From CAZWKX01 sp964633975 (GTDB lineage: Bacteria > Actinomycetota > Acidimicrobiia > Spongiisociales > UBA11373), in assembly GCA_964633975.1 (NCBI GenBank), contig CAZWKX010000009.1, positions 1 to 59,574 on the forward strand: DNA of 59,574 nucleotides, written 5' to 3'. Below are positions 37,812 through 45,634 of the stretch, in pieces. The translations under genes and the position numbers were made by a program. The first letter of the stretch is position 1, and every line of letters begins with the position of its first letter. The notes under the pieces were generated by a model. The model searched no databases, had not been told where the DNA came from, and saw only the letters and a list, made by a program, of their open reading frames with translations.

Positions 37812-38816
37812 TCAGCCCCCGATGTACGACATCTCCACCTTGGGGAGGGCGACGGTGGCATCGGAGCGGATCTCGGAGTAGCGGTCGGCCCGGTTGGTCC
37901 AGATTTCCCGCAGGGCCGCCTCGACGTCGGCGTCGGACGAGCCGTTGCGCAGCAGGTCGCGCAGGCTGTGCCCTGCGGTGGCGAACAGGCACGTGTATAG
38001 GACGCCGTCGGCGGAGAGGCGGGCTCGGGTGCAGGTGCCGCAGAAGGGCCGGGTGACCGAAGCGACGACGCCGATCTCGCCGGTGCCGTCCCGGTAGCGG
38101 TAGCGGCAGGCGACCCCGCCGTCGTCGGTATGTGCCTCGATGGGAAGCTCGGCGTTGACGGTGGCGAGGATCTCGCTGGCGGGCACGACGTCGTCGAGTC
38201 GCCAGCCGTTGCTGTGGCCCACGTCCATGTACTCGACGAAGCGGAGCACATGGCCGCGGTCCTTGAAATGGCGGGCTAGGCCAAGGATTCCACCCTCGTT
38301 GACGCCTCGTTTGACGACGGCGTTCACTTTCAGCGGCAAGCCGACTGCAGACGCGGCGTCGACGCCGGCGAGCACGTCGGCCACGGAGATGTCGGCGTCG
38401 TTCATGCTCTTGAAGACGTCGTCGTCGAGCGAGTCGAGGCTCACCGTTATGCGGTGAAGGCCCGCGGCGGCGAGATCGGCGGCCTTGGCGGCGAGCAGCG
38501 AGCCGTTGGTGGTCATGGTCAGCTCGTCGATGCCGCGTATGGCGGCCAAGAGGGCGACGAGGCGCTCGACGTCGCGACGCAGGAGGGGCTCGCCCCCGGT
38601 GATGCGGATCTTGTGGACGCCGAGTGAGGCGAAAGCCCGGGCCAACCGTTCGATCTCCTCGAAGGTGAGCAGCTCCTCGCGGGGGAGGAACCGGTGGTCG
38701 CGTCCGAAGACCTCGCGCGGCATGCAGTAGCGGCAGCGGAAGTTGCATCGATCGGTCACCGAGATGCGGAGGTACCGCAGCGGTCGCTTCAAGGCGTCGT
38801 GGAGCGGCTCGGGCAT
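37812..38816 (-). CDS. moaA: GTP 3',8-cyclase MoaA
   Basis: A 334-residue radical-SAM enzyme for the first step of molybdenum cofactor synthesis. The first cluster is bound by C24, C28 and C31 (CNFRCRYC), the second by cysteines in CGTCTRARLSADGVLYTC. GGEPLLR and the essential C-terminal Gly-Gly (SYIGG) are present. ATG start with TAGCCT 7 bases upstream, so probably leaderless. No other moa genes are close. Confidence 0.97.
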   Translation of the reverse strand: MPEPLHDALKRPLRYLRISVTDRCNFRCRYCMPREVFGRDHRFLPREELLTFEEIERLARAFASLGVHKIRITGGEPLLRRDVERLVALLAAIRGIDELTMTTNGSLLAAKAADLAAAGLHRITVSLDSLDDDVFKSMNDADISVADVLAGVDAASAVGLPLKVNAVVKRGVNEGGILGLARHFKDRGHVLRFVEYMDVGHSNGWRLDDVVPASEILATVNAELPIEAHTDDGGVACRYRYRDGTGEIGVVASVTRPFCGTCTRARLSADGVLYTCLFATAGHSLRDLLRNGSSDADVEAALREIWTNRADRYSEIRSDATVALPKVEMSYIGG

Positions 38817-38823
38817 GGCCGAC

Positions 38824-38829
38824 AGGCTA
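38824..38829 (-). promoter_or_regulatory. -10 box TAGCCT for moaA
   Basis: On the minus strand TAGCCT ends 7 bases before ATG 38816. It lies inside the short gap after the nuclease lipoprotein gene. Confidence 0.6.
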
Positions 38830-38848
38830 CCGGGGGCTGAACCATGTC

Positions 38849-39703
38849 TCAGCCGCGATAGCGAAGGCGGCCGGCGACGTTGCCGCTGGGGTCGAGCAGC
38901 AGCACGCTGTCACCGCCGTTGTTCCACACCGGTCCGTCGGCGCACCAGTAGAGATCGCCGGCATCGTCGGAGCCGCATCCGGTGTGAACCCGCACCTGGG
39001 CGCCCGGAGCGATCAGGGTGCCCAGGTGGAAGTTGTAGCGGTGCTGAGACGACTCGTCGCGCAGTTTCCACCCCGAGAGGTCGGCTTCGGCGGCGCCGGT
39101 GTTGGTAAGGGTGACGTACTCCTCGTGGAGGGCGTCTCCATCGGGGCCTGCCGGGTCGGCGGCGACCGAGACGATCACGACTCCGGTGGTGATGGCGGGT
39201 CCGCAGGCCTCGGGGGCCCAGAGTCCCAATTCGGCGGTGAACGCCGCCTCTTCGGCATCCAGGAACTGCTCGAGCAGCTGGTGATCGGTGTGGACGGCGA
39301 TGGCAGCCCCGTCCGCGAGCAAAGCGAGATTGATCAGGGTTCCGTCGGCGTAGACGTAGGCGAGAAGGCGGCCGTAGCCGTCCCTGCCCCCGGCGGCATC
39401 GACGCTGACCGCTCGCGACGCGGTGAGTTCGGCCAGGGCGGCGGAGGCCGGCCCCGAGTGGCACTCGTCCCGCTCCGGGGCGTTGATGCCGAGCAGGCGC
39501 ACCTCCTCTTCGGCGCCGTCTACCAGGGCGAGAAGGGTGTCGCCGTCGAACACCTGGAGCACAACGGCCGCGGTGCTGTTGGAGGGCGAGGTGGTTATGG
39601 ACGGCAGTGTCTGGGTGGTGGGCTGAGTGCCGGTGGCGCCCTCTCCGCAGGAGGCGAGGAGGGCAGTGAGCAGACCGATGGGCAGGGCGTGGTGTGGTCT
39701 CAC
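38849..39703 (-). CDS. Secreted thermonuclease-like lipoprotein with lamin-tail domain
   Basis: A 284-residue lipoprotein. The signal peptide ends at a lipobox-like LLASC. A Thr-rich linker leads to a staphylococcal nuclease-like domain (VVLQVFDGDTLLALVDG, VRLLGINAPERDEC, YGRLLAYVYADG), in which the Asp, Arg and Glu positions of the SNase active site can be seen. The C-terminal part is a lamin-tail domain (EEYVTLTNTGAAEADLSGWKL). It probably hydrolyses extracellular nucleic acid at the cell surface. GTG start. Confidence 0.85.
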   Translation of the reverse strand: MRPHHALPIGLLTALLASCGEGATGTQPTTQTLPSITTSPSNSTAAVVLQVFDGDTLLALVDGAEEEVRLLGINAPERDECHSGPASAALAELTASRAVSVDAAGGRDGYGRLLAYVYADGTLINLALLADGAAIAVHTDHQLLEQFLDAEEAAFTAELGLWAPEACGPAITTGVVIVSVAADPAGPDGDALHEEYVTLTNTGAAEADLSGWKLRDESSQHRYNFHLGTLIAPGAQVRVHTGCGSDDAGDLYWCADGPVWNNGGDSVLLLDPSGNVAGRLRYRG

Positions 39704-39711
39704 CGCCGGGG

Positions 39712-39717
39712 ACGGTA
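39712..39717 (-). promoter_or_regulatory. -10 box TACCGT for the nuclease lipoprotein
   Basis: On the minus strand TACCGT ends 8 bases before GTG 39703. Confidence 0.5.
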
Positions 39718-39800
39718 GCGCCGGAGCCGAAAAAGAGAACCTGCATGTGCACTGGCGCCTGGGCCGGTGGAGGCTGCCCTGCGGGCGCCGGACGGCTCGG

Positions 39801-39841
39801 TGACCGGCGCGACCTGTTAGAAAGTCAGATTGCGCCGGTCA
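39801..39841. promoter_or_regulatory. 10-bp perfect inverted repeat before the hydrolase gene
   Basis: TGACCGGCGC at 39801-39810 is exactly mirrored by GCGCCGGTCA at 39832-39841, around a 21-base AT-richer spacer. It lies 50 bases before the hydrolase start, so it could be an operator or a leader hairpin. No regulator is adjacent to assign it. Confidence 0.45.
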
Positions 39842-39891
39842 AGGACCTGCACGCCGGCGCCGATGGCAGCGAAGGACAGGAGGTCAGGCCG

Positions 39892-40710
39892 GTGCCGTAC
39901 GCTCGCGTCAACGGGACGATGCTCTACTACCGGGAGGCGGGGGAGGGCCGCCTCGCCATATTCGTGCACGGGTTCCCGCTGGACCACAGTCTCTGGCTCA
40001 ATCAGCTCAACGGCCTGGCCCATGTGCGCCGTTGCGTCGCCGTTGACCTGCGCGGTTTCGGACGTTCCGATCCTATCGTCGAGCCAACGCTCTCGATGGA
40101 GGTGTTCGCCGACGATTTGGCTGCGCTCATCGAAGCTCTCGGCGCCGATCAGGCAGACATCGTTGGCTTGTCGATGGGCGGCTATGTGGCGCTGGCCCTC
40201 TGGGAGCTGCGCCCGTCGCTGGTGCGAACCGTCTCGTTCTTGGACACACGCGCCGCCGCCGACTCACCCGAGGCCAAGACCGGCCGGCAACACGCGATCG
40301 ACACGCTGCTCGATAAGGGCCGGGCCGTCTTCGCCAACGAGGTGATCCAGTCGCTGCTTGCGCCCAACCCGGCGCCGGCCGTGCAGGCGCGGGTTCGGTC
40401 GATGGTCGAAGGCACTCGCTACGAGACCATGGTTGCGGCTCTGGCCGGCATGAGGGATCGGCCCGATCGCAGCACTCTGCTGCCCACGATCAGCGTTCCC
40501 GCCCTGGTCATGTCCGGCGAGATGGATGCTCTGACCCCGCCGTCGCAGATGCGCTCGATGGCGGACGCTATTCCCGGAGCGCGGGTAGTGGTGGTGTCCG
40601 ACGCCGGCCACCTGCCTCCCATAGAGCGGCCCGAAGAGGTGAATGAGGCGCTCATGGAGCTCTTTGAGGGACGCAAGGTCGTGTGGTGGCGCCCTCCCGA
40701 AGAGGAGTAG
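39892..40710 (+). CDS. Alpha/beta hydrolase
   Basis: A 272-residue alpha/beta-fold hydrolase. Triad: S94 in the nucleophile elbow GLSMGG, Asp in SGEMDALTPP and His in SDAGHLPP; the oxyanion-hole motif is HGFPLDHSLW. It resembles 3-oxoadipate enol-lactonase or haloperoxidase-like esterases; the substrate is not readable. GTG 39892 is chosen because CAGGAGG lies at 39877-39883; the open frame reaches 39694 but lacks protein-like sequence. Confidence 0.85.
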   Translation: MPYARVNGTMLYYREAGEGRLAIFVHGFPLDHSLWLNQLNGLAHVRRCVAVDLRGFGRSDPIVEPTLSMEVFADDLAALIEALGADQADIVGLSMGGYVALALWELRPSLVRTVSFLDTRAAADSPEAKTGRQHAIDTLLDKGRAVFANEVIQSLLAPNPAPAVQARVRSMVEGTRYETMVAALAGMRDRPDRSTLLPTISVPALVMSGEMDALTPPSQMRSMADAIPGARVVVVSDAGHLPPIERPEEVNEALMELFEGRKVVWWRPPEEE

Positions 40711-41054
40711 GCGGACGGGCTCCTGGTGCCTGGTTGTATCACTCTGATGAGGTAGCACTGGCCCAGGCCAAGGCTACGTCACAGGGCCCTCAGGACCCCT
40801 GACCTCTCCAGAGGAGGTGTACTTAGTGAGCAGCAGCCCAGGGGAGAGCGATGTCACAAGGGGGTTGCTGCGCGTGCTTTCCCCTCAAGAGGAAGGCGTC
40901 ACCGGCCGCAGGCCGGTGACGGAAGAGGTGCTTTCGCCGTGGTGGGAAAGCACCCCCCTCCGGTCAGCCCTTCGGGCTTCGGGACTCTCTCCTGAGGGGG
41001 CACAGCGTGATGGTGCGATTGATTAGAGCTGGCGTAGGAAGGTAGGGGCGCCGT
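40711..41054. repeat. Nested palindromic element / structured RNA candidate
   Basis: A 344-base gene-free stretch dominated by inverted repeats. CAGGGGAGAG (40839-40848) pairs with CTCTCTCCTG (40985-40994), enclosing a perfect 10-bp hairpin with a 3-base loop (40898-40920), a small AGCCC/GGGCT hairpin (40966-40978), and GGGAAAGCAC (40944-40953), which can pair either with 40874-40883 or, as 40946-40954, with 40927-40935. A 66-codon ORF (GTG 40826, GAGGAGG at 40811-40817) crosses it but has repeat-like composition. It resembles mobile interspersed palindromes or a folded RNA. Confidence 0.55.
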
Positions 41055-41591
41055 CTAGGAGTCGTGGTCCTCGATGTACTGGGCCTGGCGTGTCTCGATC
41101 TCGTCCCAGATTGTCTGGGGAACCATGCTCCTGATCATCTGGTACACGACGGCGATCGAATCCGCGTCGCTGGAATCGGCCAGCACGCTCGGTACCCGAT
41201 ACTCGCCCCCGTCGGCCACGACCCGGATTGAGGAACCGCCAGACAGGCCCGGTACCGGTTCTGCCTGTGGCCAAGTCTTCGTGAACAGGCCCACCTCATG
41301 CATGGTTGCGTACAGCGCTTGAAGGTCGTCGGCGGTGACCTCAAAAGTCTCGGTCCACTCCTCCTGCTGGTTGCTGCTCGGGTGACCGAAGGTGCAGTGA
41401 ATCGTTCCCGACCCCGTTGTGGGAAGAGAGACCTGGTACGTCAGGAAGTCGGGTCCGACTCTGCTCACTCCGTTGTTCCAGCTGTACTCGACCTGGAAGT
41501 CGGAGGGCACTGTCCCGGGTTCGAGTTGAGCATTCCCGCCGCAGGCAACTACTCCAATGAGGACAATGAGACTCGCTACGGCACGGCGCAC
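41055..41591 (-). CDS. Small lipoprotein of unknown function
   Basis: A 178-residue protein. The signal peptide VASLIVLIGVVAC has a clear lipobox with Cys followed by GG, then a polar domain rich in Ser/Thr and Trp (FQVEYSWNNGVSRVGPDF). No catalytic motif is seen. GTG start with AGGAG five bases upstream. The gene lies next to the palindromic element and opens a run of accessory-looking genes. Confidence 0.75.
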   Translation of the reverse strand: MRRAVASLIVLIGVVACGGNAQLEPGTVPSDFQVEYSWNNGVSRVGPDFLTYQVSLPTTGSGTIHCTFGHPSSNQQEEWTETFEVTADDLQALYATMHEVGLFTKTWPQAEPVPGLSGGSSIRVVADGGEYRVPSVLADSSDADSIAVVYQMIRSMVPQTIWDEIETRQAQYIEDHDS

Positions 41592-41712
41592 GGCAGCTCC
41601 TAGGTGTTCGCGTCACACCTCAGACCCTACCGAGAACGGTTCGTCATATGCAGATAGTCGCGGTGCCACATTCCCGGCTGTGACGGGCTACGACTCTGGA
41701 GGAGGGCTGAGA

Positions 41713-42078
41713 CTACGTAGTGGATCGGTCACCGAACGCAGCTCTGACGGTCGGCTGCAGTAGGTAGATGATCACGACGATGTTGATGCCTAGAGGGATC
41801 AAGAGGCGGGACACGATGACCTGATCGGAGTACTTGATCCAGATATAGATCAAGCTGAGCGCGTTGACGCCCATGAGCAGGATGGTGCCTACCCGGGCCC
41901 ACTTCTGCAGTCTCCAGCAGCCGATGCCGAAGAGGATTGCTGCAATACCGATTACCACCTCGAGCACTCCCAGAGCACCGGAGACGTCATTCATCACCCC
42001 GATGCCGGCGAAGATGTTGGCGAGCCCTACCACCCACAGCAACACCGCGATGACGCTCACACCAGTAGGGCGTTTCAC
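41713..42078 (-). CDS. Four-helix membrane protein
   Basis: A 121-residue protein with four hydrophobic segments (VSVIAVLLWVVGLANIFAG, LGVLEVVIGIAAILFGI, VGTILLMGVNALSLIYIW and LIPLGINIVVIIYLL) and short charged loops. It resembles small DUF-type integral proteins but I cannot name the family. GTG 42078 is chosen over the longer frame because AAAGGA precedes it. An 8-bp hairpin (42112-42130) lies in its likely 5' leader. Confidence 0.72.
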   Translation of the reverse strand: MKRPTGVSVIAVLLWVVGLANIFAGIGVMNDVSGALGVLEVVIGIAAILFGIGCWRLQKWARVGTILLMGVNALSLIYIWIKYSDQVIVSRLLIPLGINIVVIIYLLQPTVRAAFGDRSTT

Positions 42079-42111
42079 ATTGGTTCCTTTCAGGTATCCG
42101 ATACACGGCCG

Positions 42112-42130
42112 CCAGCGGAAGATCCGCTGG
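42112..42130. other. Perfect hairpin in divergent gap
   Basis: CCAGCGGA and TCCGCTGG form an 8-bp stem with loop AGA. It sits in the 222-bp gap between the membrane protein gene and the prepilin gene. It could be a leader structure or operator. Nothing else clear is in the gap. Confidence 0.4.
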
Positions 42131-42300
42131 TTCTCAACTAGTGCAGCGAATCTACACGTCCATTCCGGGCGGCCGCAACTGGTTCTGGAGACGCCCCCAA
42201 ACCGCGGCAATGCGGTCCCTGTGGGTCCCTCGGGCCGTCGCTCTGCGGCGCTCGCTGCACCTCTGCTGCGGGTCAAGACGGATGGCATCGGTGCCTATTG

Positions 42301-42795
42301 ATGGCGCACTGCCCCCCGGAGGCGTGCGTGCGACGAATCTCTCGCTCCGACGGCTTCACCTTGATCGAGCTCATGGTCGTGGTGATGGTGATCGCAGTCC
42401 TCATAGCGATTGCCATCTCGTCGTTCCTCGGATTCCGGACCAGGGCGCAGAATCGGGCGGCACAAGCGACGCTTGCGATCGCAGAGAAGGCCACCCATCT
42501 GGTGATTCTCCAGGAGGGCCATATCCCGGGTAGGGCTGAGCTTCTGGTTCTCTTGCCGACGATCGAGCCCTCCATCGATTGGGTCGATCACCCCGACTCG
42601 TCCACGAGCCCGAAACAGGTTTCGCTGGATGACGACAACGACGGAACTGAGCTGGCTCTGGTGGCTCTCTCGGAATTGGGCTCCTCCTACTACCTCCGGG
42701 TCATCGACGGCTCGCCTCCGGCCAGGCGGGTGGTTCACGGTGTCGCGACCTGCCGGGCTCATGATTCCTGGGACGGGGCCGATACAGGCTGGTAG
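42301..42795 (+). CDS. Orphan type IV prepilin-like protein
   Basis: A 164-residue class III signal-peptide protein: leader of about 18 residues ending RSDG, cleavage before FTLIELMVVV with the conserved Glu at +5, then a hydrophobic helix MVIAVLIAIAIS. The C-terminal globular part contains an Asp-rich patch (VSLDDDNDGTEL). It needs a prepilin peptidase and assembly ATPase, none of which is in the window. ATG 42301, or TTG one codon before. Convergent with the lipoprotein gene. Confidence 0.82.
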   Translation: MAHCPPEACVRRISRSDGFTLIELMVVVMVIAVLIAIAISSFLGFRTRAQNRAAQATLAIAEKATHLVILQEGHIPGRAELLVLLPTIEPSIDWVDHPDSSTSPKQVSLDDDNDGTELALVALSELGSSYYLRVIDGSPPARRVVHGVATCRAHDSWDGADTGW

Positions 42796-42799
42796 TCCC

Positions 42800-42848
42800 T
42801 AGGTCCTGCCTCCCACACCAGCGGGAGGGAGTGGAGAGGCAGGGCCTA
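42800..42848. terminator. Bidirectional terminator hairpin
   Basis: TAGGTCCTGCCTC (42800-42812) pairs with GAGGCAGGGCCTA (42836-42848), 13 pairs with one G-U. It fills the gap between the convergent prepilin and beta-propeller lipoprotein genes. Confidence 0.65.
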
Positions 42849-42854
42849 CCCGTG

Positions 42855-44240
42855 CTAGCCCTGCGCTACCCAGATCGGATTCACACAGGAGACTCCGAGC
42901 CGTTCCGGCTCGCTCGGGTCGCTGATGTCGTAGATGACGAGCTCCGCCTGTGTGTCGTTGTCACCCCCAGCCTCCACGACGGCAAAACGTGTGCCGCCGG
43001 GTGAGAAGGTGAAAGAACGTGCCTCACCTTCGATCTCCGTGCTTGTGCCGGCTTCGAGGTCGATCAGCCACAACGAGACACGGTCGCTTCCCACAAAGAG
43101 GGCGAACCGACCGTCGCGGCTCCAACGGACGGGGTCGACGCTCAGCCCCTGCGCCGGGACGTAGAGGTTCGCGGCGTCGGCTTCGGAGAGATTGACCGCC
43201 ACGGCCTTCACGATCACAGGGAGCGTCGTATCGGGCAACGACTCCCTTTGCACGAGCAGCAGGTACTCGATGGGCCACGATGCCGGCTGCCACACGGTCC
43301 CGGTGTCGAGCTCGGTGACCCGCCGGCCTCCAGGGTCGAGGTGCAGGTATGCCACGTGATCCAGGTTCTCGTCGACGATCTCGACGAGGGCGTTGCTTCC
43401 GGCGGCGTCCACATAGGCGAACGGCTGGAGGGCGGAGCCCTCCCACAGCGTCTCGAGGCTGCCGCCGTCCAGGAAGGCCACGGAGTCGCGGTACAGCACC
43501 AACACGCCGTCGTCGACGAAGCGGGCCGCGCGGGCCCCTTCGGCGATGCTCGTGGTCGGCCCTGCGCCGGTGTCCTCGACAAAGACCTGGCCGTCTGCCA
43601 CGTAGACGATGCGCTCCCCGTCGTTGGAGAGATCACCGGTCCAAGCGCCAGAGATCATGCGCGTCTGCTCGGGCGCGGCGGTGGGGACGATCCACAGACT
43701 GTCCAAGCCGTCGCCGAGCAGGACACGATCACCCGAAGAATCGAAGTCGACAATGAAGATCTGCGCTGGTGCATCCGACATCACCGCGGCGAGATCCGTC
43801 ACCTCTCCCGAAGCCATGTTCACCAGGACTCCGGGGCCGGAGCCGTCGAGGGAGGTGAGCACGACCAGATCGTCCACCCGCGCCGACACAGATGCGGGCG
43901 GTAGGGCGTTCAGAAGCACATCGGCGTCGATATCAAGGCGGGTTGCCGTCGCCTCGAAGGCATCGACGAGGAACCACTCGCCCGAGCGGAGGTCCTGGTA
44001 CAGGGCCGTGCCTTGCAGAGGTGCCTCCCACTCGGGAATCAGGAATCCGGTTTCTATCGTGGCGACCTGGCCGGTGTCGGGCCTGATCACGGTGATGCCT
44101 TCCTCCTGCATGCCGCTCTCGTTGACGGCCCCGCACAAGATGAGGCCGGGCCCCGTGCTGCCGTCACCGCCACAAGCCGTTGCCAGCAGGAGCACCAGCA
44201 ATCCAGCGACCGCGGCCGGGCATGTGAAGCAGCGCCTCAT
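42855..44240 (-). CDS. Lipoprotein with TolB/WD40-like beta-propeller repeats
   Basis: A 461-residue lipoprotein: signal peptide AAVAGLLVLLLATAC followed by GG, then repeats of the type SGDRVLLGDGLDSLWIV, SNDGERIVYVADGQVFVE, SRDGRFALFVGSDRVSLWLI and SPGGTRFAVVEAGGD, the strand pattern of TolB-like propellers. It is probably attached to the outer face of the membrane; ligand unknown. ATG 44240 with AAGGAG nine bases upstream; the longer frame to 44465 is not signal-peptide-like. Confidence 0.82.
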   Translation of the reverse strand: MRRCFTCPAAVAGLLVLLLATACGGDGSTGPGLILCGAVNESGMQEEGITVIRPDTGQVATIETGFLIPEWEAPLQGTALYQDLRSGEWFLVDAFEATATRLDIDADVLLNALPPASVSARVDDLVVLTSLDGSGPGVLVNMASGEVTDLAAVMSDAPAQIFIVDFDSSGDRVLLGDGLDSLWIVPTAAPEQTRMISGAWTGDLSNDGERIVYVADGQVFVEDTGAGPTTSIAEGARAARFVDDGVLVLYRDSVAFLDGGSLETLWEGSALQPFAYVDAAGSNALVEIVDENLDHVAYLHLDPGGRRVTELDTGTVWQPASWPIEYLLLVQRESLPDTTLPVIVKAVAVNLSEADAANLYVPAQGLSVDPVRWSRDGRFALFVGSDRVSLWLIDLEAGTSTEIEGEARSFTFSPGGTRFAVVEAGGDNDTQAELVIYDISDPSEPERLGVSCVNPIWVAQG

Positions 44241-44674
44241 CTCTCTTCGCTCCTTGTTGCTCTCCGTGTCCCCGGTCGAGGGTACTCGGCGAAGGCGCGG
44301 CTGAGGGTCGGCCCGCCCCGCCCTGACGGTGAGGTGGTGGCACGGCCATCGCGATCTTCGGCGACTGACCGGTGGGCCTGTTGGTGCTTGGCGCCTGTGG
44401 ATCGGGTTCGTCTCGCCGGAGTACGGAGTGGGTCGCGCACCGTGGATCCTGTCGCCGTTCGACACTCAGGCTGGGCGTGGAATGCCCGCCTCCGGCTGCT
44501 CGCCCGATGGGAGGCTCGCCGTCCGGCGGGGCTCTCGGCCCGGCGCCGTCGGGGACCTTGGCCCTACCGGTAGAGGGGCGCGCCGGCGCCTGTGGAGGAG
44601 AGCCGGCACTACTCGTGCCCGGCTCTGGAGGGGCGGTCTCCGCTGTCTCCACGCCGGTCGGAGCAGGAGCACAC
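44241..44674. other. Gene-free stretch before the HEAT-repeat gene
   Basis: A divergent gap of 434 bases. The HEAT frame stays open to GTG 44372, which would encode a lipobox-like start (LLVLGAC), but there is no positive n-region and the rest is Gly/Pro/Ala noise. A strong hairpin GAGCCGGCAC (44600-44609) with GTGCCCGGCTC (44615-44625) lies 50 bases before the gene. Nothing else is supported. Confidence 0.45.
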
Positions 44675-45565
44675 ATGCGCAAGGTGAACCGTCTCAAAGA
44701 AGCCGGAGACGTCCAGGGTCTCATCGACCTGATGCTGGACTTCTCGACGGCCAATGATCGACCCACGGTGGCTGCCGCTCTCGCCGAGCTGGGGGACCCC
44801 AGGGCAGTGGAGCCGCTGGCGCGTATGCTCAACGATCCGCCCGACAAGGTGACCAACCGCAAGATGCGCCTGGCCTATGCGGAGGCTCTGGCCAGGATCG
44901 GCGGTGCCGAAGCAGCTGCTGCCCTCGAGCAGGGCTGGCTCAGCGACTCCGACTACAACGTGCGCAAGGCCTGTCTACGAGGGCTCGGTGAGGACCTCTC
45001 CGATCCGGGGATTGTTGCTGCGCTTTTGGATGCCCTTCGCCACAAAGACAGGTATGTCCGTGGAGACGCCGCCGCCGCGCTGGCCCGGATGAAGACGCCG
45101 GAGGGGCTGGAAGCCGTCATCGAGGCGAAACGTGTCGGTGTCGACGTGCCCCTTCACGCTGCTCGCGGCCGGGTCTACCTCGACTTCCTTCTCGGTCTCG
45201 GTGGCGCCGACGAATTGAAAGCCCTCGTGGACGAGTACGTGCAGCCGGGTGAGGGAGTCGCCTTCGTCCTCGTTGGCCGGAGCTTGCCCAATCTGGTCAT
45301 CGGGCTTCAGGATCGTCTCATCGCAGTCACCGAGCCCACCAGAGGGCCCACCGTGCTCGGAGCTTCACTCTGGGTCGGCAAGGTTCCGGTCAAGGTCATG
45401 CCGCTCTCGGAGATGGATGCGGGCTCCATCGAGTGGCATCCGAGGGGCAACCACGTGACGCTGGGCCGCGGCTTGAAGGGCGTCAGATACGACCTGGTCA
45501 GCCATCTCGGCATAGTGCCTGCGGACCAGTGGAAATACTACCTCGACAGGCTCCCGTTGGGGTGA
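44675..45565 (+). CDS. HEAT-repeat protein
   Basis: A 296-residue protein. Residues about 10-150 are tandem PBS-lyase/HEAT-like repeats (VAAALAELGDPRAVEPLARML, AYAEALARIGGAEAAAALEQG, VRKACLRGLGEDLSDPGIVAAL). A C-terminal ~120-residue domain of unknown type follows (FVLVGRSLPNLVIGLQDRLI). It is probably a scaffold. ATG 44675 with AGGAG at 44665-44669. Partners unknown. Convergent with the aldo/keto reductase across a terminator. Confidence 0.8.
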   Translation: MRKVNRLKEAGDVQGLIDLMLDFSTANDRPTVAAALAELGDPRAVEPLARMLNDPPDKVTNRKMRLAYAEALARIGGAEAAAALEQGWLSDSDYNVRKACLRGLGEDLSDPGIVAALLDALRHKDRYVRGDAAAALARMKTPEGLEAVIEAKRVGVDVPLHAARGRVYLDFLLGLGGADELKALVDEYVQPGEGVAFVLVGRSLPNLVIGLQDRLIAVTEPTRGPTVLGASLWVGKVPVKVMPLSEMDAGSIEWHPRGNHVTLGRGLKGVRYDLVSHLGIVPADQWKYYLDRLPLG

Positions 45566-45576
45566 GGGAGAGAGAA

Positions 45577-45617
45577 CTCAGGATTCAGAACGCGCAATAC
45601 CGACTCTGAATTGTGAG
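45577..45617. terminator. Bidirectional terminator hairpin
   Basis: CTCAGGATTCAGA (45577-45589) pairs with TCTGAATTGTGAG (45605-45617) in 11 Watson-Crick pairs, one G-U and one mismatch. It is more AT-rich than the surrounding DNA and lies between two convergent genes. Confidence 0.6.
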
Positions 45618-45634
45618 CTCTGAGGTCTGCTTCC

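Noticed and set aside
39694..39891. 66-residue N-terminal extension of the alpha/beta hydrolase
   Set aside because: It crosses the inverted repeat and promoter region and is not protein-like; CAGGAGG marks GTG 39892 as the start.
40711..40860. Known riboswitch (cobalamin, glycine, TPP, c-di-GMP) in the gap after the hydrolase
   Set aside because: None of the conserved boxes of these classes could be found, and no gene follows on the same strand.
40826..41026. 66-codon ORF in the palindromic element as a real protein
   Set aside because: The ribosome site is good, but the coding content is made almost entirely of inverted repeats and reads as low-information sequence. Kept only as part of the repeat feature.
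44372..44674. N-terminal extension of the HEAT gene with a lipobox-like LLVLGAC
   Set aside because: No positively charged n-region, Gly/Pro/Ala-rich noise after it, and a good ribosome site directly before ATG 44675.
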